Below, piece after piece: positions 6,907 to 10,294 of a stretch of DNA of 10,294 nt (the stretch's first letter is position 1; every line of letters begins with the position of its first letter). Both the position numbers and the translations under genes were made by a program. The notes under the pieces are model-generated. The model was not told where the DNA came from. It did not search any database and worked only from the letters and a program-made list of their open reading frames with translations. Source of the stretch: Bacteroidota bacterium (GTDB lineage: Bacteria; Bacteroidota; Ignavibacteria; UBA10030; UBA8401); NCBI GenBank assembly GCA_030824295.1, contig JAVBYA010000325.1, positions 1 to 10,294 on the forward strand, in the 5' to 3' direction.

Positions 6907-9900
6907 TTATTTCATCAGAATCATCTTCCGCACCTGCATGCTCTTACCGCTTACCAGACGGGCGAGATAGATACCACTCGCCAGTCGTGATGCATCGAAC
7001 CGTGCGGCATGATAGGTACCGGCTTCAGCAATACCTTCGAAGATCGTCGCCACTTCCTGTCTGACCAGATTGTACACTTTCAGTGTTGCTCTGGCGGTGG
7101 CCGGAACGGTGAACTCGATCGTCGTGCTCGGATTGAACGGATTCGGATAGTTCTGAGAGAGTCCGAACACGAGCGGTGCCGCACCGACGGAAACTTCAAC
7201 CTCCTGCGAGTATCCGGAACGACCGTCATTATCGATCTGCTGCAGCCGGTACCGGTACCGTCCTGCCTTCTGATGCTTATCCGTATACGAGTACTCATGA
7301 GGCGCATTGGACGTCCCGTTCCCCGTCACGAATGCGACGTCGGTCCACGGAGAAGCAGCGGTGGTATCCGCTTTCTTCCGCTGGAGACGGAAACCATTGT
7401 TGTTCACTTCCGTTGCGGTGGACCAGCGTATCTCAGCGTTGAGCCGCTGGGCGGCAACAGTGAACGATGAGAGTTCCACCGGAAGTGCGGACTCCTCATA
7501 GACCGCCACGAACTGGCCCAATGCGCTGATGCCGGACCACGTCGCCGAACCGGTGGAACTGCTGGCAGAGACCGCTCCGCCAACTTCCGTCCACGAACCG
7601 ATGCCGTTCGACGGACGCAGGAACAACCGGAGACCGGCAGGATAAGATTCCGCCCGGTTGTCCAGATTCCCTGCACCGAAGTTCAGCGTCAGATCGGCAC
7701 TGAAGGTGCCTGGGGTTCCGAACGGCTGAATGATAAAATATTGTCCCCGCACGGAACTGGAATAACCACCGGGAAGATTGAACGGCGCAGCGTGCAGAAC
7801 TGATGCGGTCAGATCCATTGGAGCATCGAACGGTTCCGTCAAGGTCAGTGTGACATCACCGATCGTTGTCGTACCACTTTGGACAGCAGCGGCTGAAGCG
7901 CTTGTTCCGAACGCTGCCGGCATGGAGGAGACCACTGGGCCGCTGCTTGCTGTTCCATTGAAATTGTTCAATGTACCGTTGGCACCGACCGTCGCCGATG
8001 CAGTTGTATCGGTCAACACATTGAATTGCAGATACTGCGTCAATCCCGGCGAGGAGGGATCCACCGTGCGGAACATTCCTTCCCGGATCTCCTGCTGCGA
8101 ACGGGCGGTATCCCAGATACGAAACTCATCGATCAAAGCATTCGCCGTCGCATCGGGCCAATTGCTCTTTCCGATGAAGTTTGAGATACGGGTAATGTTC
8201 AATGGGCTATGCACCGACCCAGTGACAACGGCCACGCCGTTATAGTAGATTGTGGCAGTACCATTGTCGAGCACACAAGCGATATGCGTCCATTGCTCCA
8301 GCGGAACGGAGACCGGGGCCTGAATGAATTGAGAAGAACCACCCTGGAAGACATGCATGGAGACCTGGCCGGAAATGTCGGTGCTGAGTGCGATCACGAC
8401 ATTGTTCGTCCCCCCGAGAGTCCCAAAATCGAGCACTCGGCTCCAATTATTGTAGGCATACTCATACACCCATGCCTCGACCGTAAAATCCCCGTTGAAA
8501 TAGACACCCGCCGGCAGACTCATATGATCGTCCACACCATCGAACCGCAGCGCATTTCCCGGTTTCGCGATATCGAACATGACCGTCAGGTCATTCCTGT
8601 TCGAACCGGTCACCAATGAGGCATTGTTCGCTGCAAAGGCACTGTTCTGGAAGGCAACGGTCAGATTGGTCACGGAATTCGTGAACGCATGCGCCGCTGC
8701 CGTACCGGTGGTGAACAGAGACGCGGTCTCAGCACTGGTCCTTTTGAGCACTGCAGTGAGTCCGGCCGGAAGATTGGACACCGTCGCTTTCCCTCCGGCG
8801 ATCAGGTCATCCCCATTCGAACCAGTGAAGGCATCTCCGCTCAGGGTCAACATGAGTGTATCAATAATGGTCCCCCCGTCCGCAACAGATTCACGGAAGA
8901 CCGTGCCGTCATAGGAGATGAAAGCATTATCAAAGGTGATGACCGCCCCTTTGGTGGTATTGGAGATGGAATCAGCGTGGTTCCCGGTGAAAGCAGAATT
9001 CTGGAAACTCAGCGATATATTGGAATCATTCTGTGCCACCGTATGGCCCGTTGCCGCACCAGTGAATGAGAGCGTTGCGATGGAGGAGGACATCCGTGTT
9101 ACGACAACGGTCAGACCGGCCGGTACGTTACTGACCACGACCTTCCCCGCAGCGACCAGATCATCACCGTTGCTGCCGGTGAAGGTATCGCCGTACAGCG
9201 CTATCATGGCGGGATTGGTATTGTCGATGGAACCATCGTTCGCTGACGTTTCGGCGAAGGAGGTATCGGTATAGACCAGCTGCTTACCGGCCGTCAGAGC
9301 AGAGCGTTCATACGATAATGCACCTCCTCCTCCCGCCTGCCAGCTGAGCACTTTGATGTCCAGATAGATATCGTCAGCGATCAAATGGACCACCATATTC
9401 TGTCCGACCATATTCGTCGCCTGGTACATCCACATATTGGTCCAATCCGAATACGAAAGGTTCGCGTAGTTATCGGTCGTTCCGAGAGCCCATTCCGTCC
9501 CCTGCGGAGAATTGTAGTATTCGAACCCGCTCTGGGTCTTCGCATTGTACCATGCGGCGCTATTCCCCCGGGTGATCCATACATTGTTGGTGATGCGGTC
9601 CTGATTCGCAGCCTGGTTGACATCGACATAATTCCCTTTGCTGAACGTGACGATGCCGTTCGCACGGCGGTACACGACCGATGGGAGATAGGATACACTG
9701 ATGCCGGTCTGCTGTGACCCGTCAATGGATGAGGCATTGGCTCCGGCGAACGCCCCATTCAAAAATTGAATGGAGATGCTCGCGACATTGTTGGCCGGCT
9801 GGTGGGAGGATGCAGTTCCGGTCAACGTGAATGACGCGGTCTTCGCCGATGTTCTTGTGACCACGGCGGTCAGACCGGCAGGAACATTACTCACGGTCAC

Positions 9901-10294
9901 CTTACCGGCAGACACAAGATCACTACCGTTGGTCCCAGTGAAATTTTCCGTACCGGTCAAGGTGATGGTCATCGGGACTGTATTATCGATCGTCCCCGGT
10001 GCGACCGTCGATTCAAAGAAAGCCGTGTGGTCATACACAAGACCGCCGATGGTCTCAGCACCCCATGCTACACCGTTGACGAGTGCGGCATCCACCGCCG
10101 ACGGTCCAAGATCGTATGCAGCAGCACCGGAGCCGACATTGAAATCATAGTATGAGAGCAGACCGCTCTCCGTACCGGTCAGTTCCTGGCCCATCGTTCC
10201 GGCGATCTGTTGCTGCGTGCGGACAGAATCCCATATGCGTACTTCATCGATCGATCCATTGAACCACTGCATATTGTCCCCCGCACGTCCGATC
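6907..10294 (-). CDS. Large T9SS-secreted multidomain protein with LamG-like domains and type A sorting tail (N-terminus beyond window)
   Basis: The frame is open from the right edge to the TAA at 6907: 1128 residues visible, numbered here from the edge. The codons before the Met at 10272 read IGRAGDN, continuing a LamG-like motif (FNGSIDEVRIWD), so that Met is internal. Order: end of a LamG/concanavalin-like domain (1-~50); repeat copy A (~92-193); an unnamed domain with NGIVTFSKGNYVDVNQ and NVWITRGNS (~205-325); repeat copies B (~346-456) and C (~466-574); a complete LamG-like domain (~580-759, from NALRFDGVDDHMSL to DEFRIWD); a beta-rich section; a fibronectin-like segment beginning LPVELSSFTV; and a T9SS type A sorting domain (~1045-1128, NYPNPFNPSTTI ... 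SGIYLARLVSG ... KMILMK). The sorting domain should direct it through the T9SS to the cell surface or medium. LamG-like domains suggest glycan or protein binding. No catalytic domain is visible. Confidence 0.93.
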   Translation of the reverse strand, partial: IGRAGDNMQWFNGSIDEVRIWDSVRTQQQIAGTMGQELTGTESGLLSYYDFNVGSGAAAYDLGPSAVDAALVNGVAWGAETIGGLVYDHTAFFESTVAPGTIDNTVPMTITLTGTENFTGTNGSDLVSAGKVTVSNVPAGLTAVVTRTSAKTASFTLTGTASSHQPANNVASISIQFLNGAFAGANASSIDGSQQTGISVSYLPSVVYRRANGIVTFSKGNYVDVNQAANQDRITNNVWITRGNSAAWYNAKTQSGFEYYNSPQGTEWALGTTDNYANLSYSDWTNMWMYQATNMVGQNMVVHLIADDIYLDIKVLSWQAGGGGALSYERSALTAGKQLVYTDTSFAETSANDGSIDNTNPAMIALYGDTFTGSNGDDLVAAGKVVVSNVPAGLTVVVTRMSSSIATLSFTGAATGHTVAQNDSNISLSFQNSAFTGNHADSISNTTKGAVITFDNAFISYDGTVFRESVADGGTIIDTLMLTLSGDAFTGSNGDDLIAGGKATVSNLPAGLTAVLKRTSAETASLFTTGTAAAHAFTNSVTNLTVAFQNSAFAANNASLVTGSNRNDLTVMFDIAKPGNALRFDGVDDHMSLPAGVYFNGDFTVEAWVYEYAYNNWSRVLDFGTLGGTNNVVIALSTDISGQVSMHVFQGGSSQFIQAPVSVPLEQWTHIACVLDNGTATIYYNGVAVVTGSVHSPLNITRISNFIGKSNWPDATANALIDEFRIWDTARSQQEIREGMFRTVDPSSPGLTQYLQFNVLTDTTASATVGANGTLNNFNGTASSGPVVSSMPAAFGTSASAAAVQSGTTTIGDVTLTLTEPFDAPMDLTASVLHAAPFNLPGGYSSSVRGQYFIIQPFGTPGTFSADLTLNFGAGNLDNRAESYPAGLRLFLRPSNGIGSWTEVGGAVSASSSTGSATWSGISALGQFVAVYEESALPVELSSFTVAAQRLNAEIRWSTATEVNNNGFRLQRKKADTTAASPWTDVAFVTGNGTSNAPHEYSYTDKHQKAGRYRYRLQQIDNDGRSGYSQEVEVSVGAAPLVFGLSQNYPNPFNPSTTIEFTVPATARATLKVYNLVRQEVATIFEGIAEAGTYHAARFDASRLASGIYLARLVSGKSMQVRKMILMK
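8572..10020 (-). repeat. Three copies of a ~105-residue secreted repeat, split by an unnamed domain
   Basis: Copies lie at 9715-10020 (A), 8926-9258 (B) and 8572-8898 (C). Each holds the same ordered blocks: F-x-E-S/T near the start, TFTGSNGDDLV-like (A: NFTGTNGSDLV), AGK-x-x-VSN, L/VPAGLT, a TRxS or KRTS block, a TGxAxxH block, and a final QNSAF/LNGAF block. B and C are adjacent. A is separated from B by about 150 residues of unrelated sequence. The copies differ at many positions, so the duplication is old. More copies may lie past the right edge. I cannot match the unit to a named family; an Ig-like or cadherin-like fold is a guess. Confidence 0.75.
9325..9690 (-). other. Unnamed conserved-looking domain between repeat copies A and B
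   Basis: This stretch of the cargo protein is rich in aromatic residues and unlike its neighbours: it has RRANGIVTFSKGNYVDVNQ, NQDRITNNVWITRGNSAAWY, GTEWALGTTDNYANLSYSDW and VVHLIADDIYLDIKVLSW, then a GGGG-containing loop. Comparable segments occur, from memory, in other secreted proteins of environmental Bacteroidota, but I cannot give a family name. Many Trp and Tyr residues would suit a carbohydrate-binding surface, which is inference. Confidence 0.5.

Noticed and set aside
10270..10272. ATG at 10272 as the start of the cargo protein
   Set aside because: The frame stays open to the right edge and the upstream codons (IGRAGDN) continue a LamG-like motif, with no signal peptide after this Met.

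Overview
The window looks like chromosomal DNA from a bacterium of the FCB superphylum (Bacteroidota, Ignavibacteria, Kapabacteria or relatives). The main evidence is a C-terminal type IX secretion (T9SS) type A sorting domain with the motif NYPNPFNPSTTI, a two-component sensor with a ligand-binding propeller and a Y_Y_Y domain, and large mosaic secreted proteins. Base composition is moderately GC-rich and uniform, with no sign of mobile DNA. The lineage is an inference from protein style, not from a marker gene.

All five genes lie on the minus strand, so transcription runs from the right edge to the left. From right to left they are: (1) 6907-10294, a very large secreted T9SS cargo protein, cut at its N-terminus by the window edge, with concanavalin/LamG-like domains, three copies of a ~105-residue repeat and a sorting tail; (2) an intrinsic terminator at 6803-6830; (3) 3831-6770, a 979-residue membrane sensor histidine kinase with 14 propeller blades, Y_Y_Y, one transmembrane helix, HisKA_3 and HATPase; (4) 3175-3834, a NarL/FixJ-type response regulator that overlaps the kinase by ATGA; (5) a 139-bp gap carrying a three-armed palindrome; (6) 2667-3035, a stand-alone CheY-like receiver; (7) 1-2680, a secreted FG-GAP/VCBS repeat protein that starts inside the receiver gene (14-nt overlap) and runs off the left edge.

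The kinase and NarL-type regulator form a clear cognate pair: an extracytoplasmic signal read by the double propeller should change transcription through the LuxR-type HTH. This is an unfused counterpart of the hybrid two-component systems (HTCS) of Bacteroides. The receiver-only protein downstream could be a second output or a phosphate sink. Its gene is translationally linked to that of the FG-GAP surface protein, which ties signalling to a secreted product in one unit. The palindrome upstream of that pair is a candidate operator for the NarL-type regulator.

No RNA genes, CRISPR array, insertion sequence or prophage gene was seen. I found no wholly new system. The points most worth a second look are the receiver/secreted-protein overlap, the palindrome cluster, the ~105-residue repeat and the unnamed domain in the right-hand cargo protein, and the start of the kinase gene.
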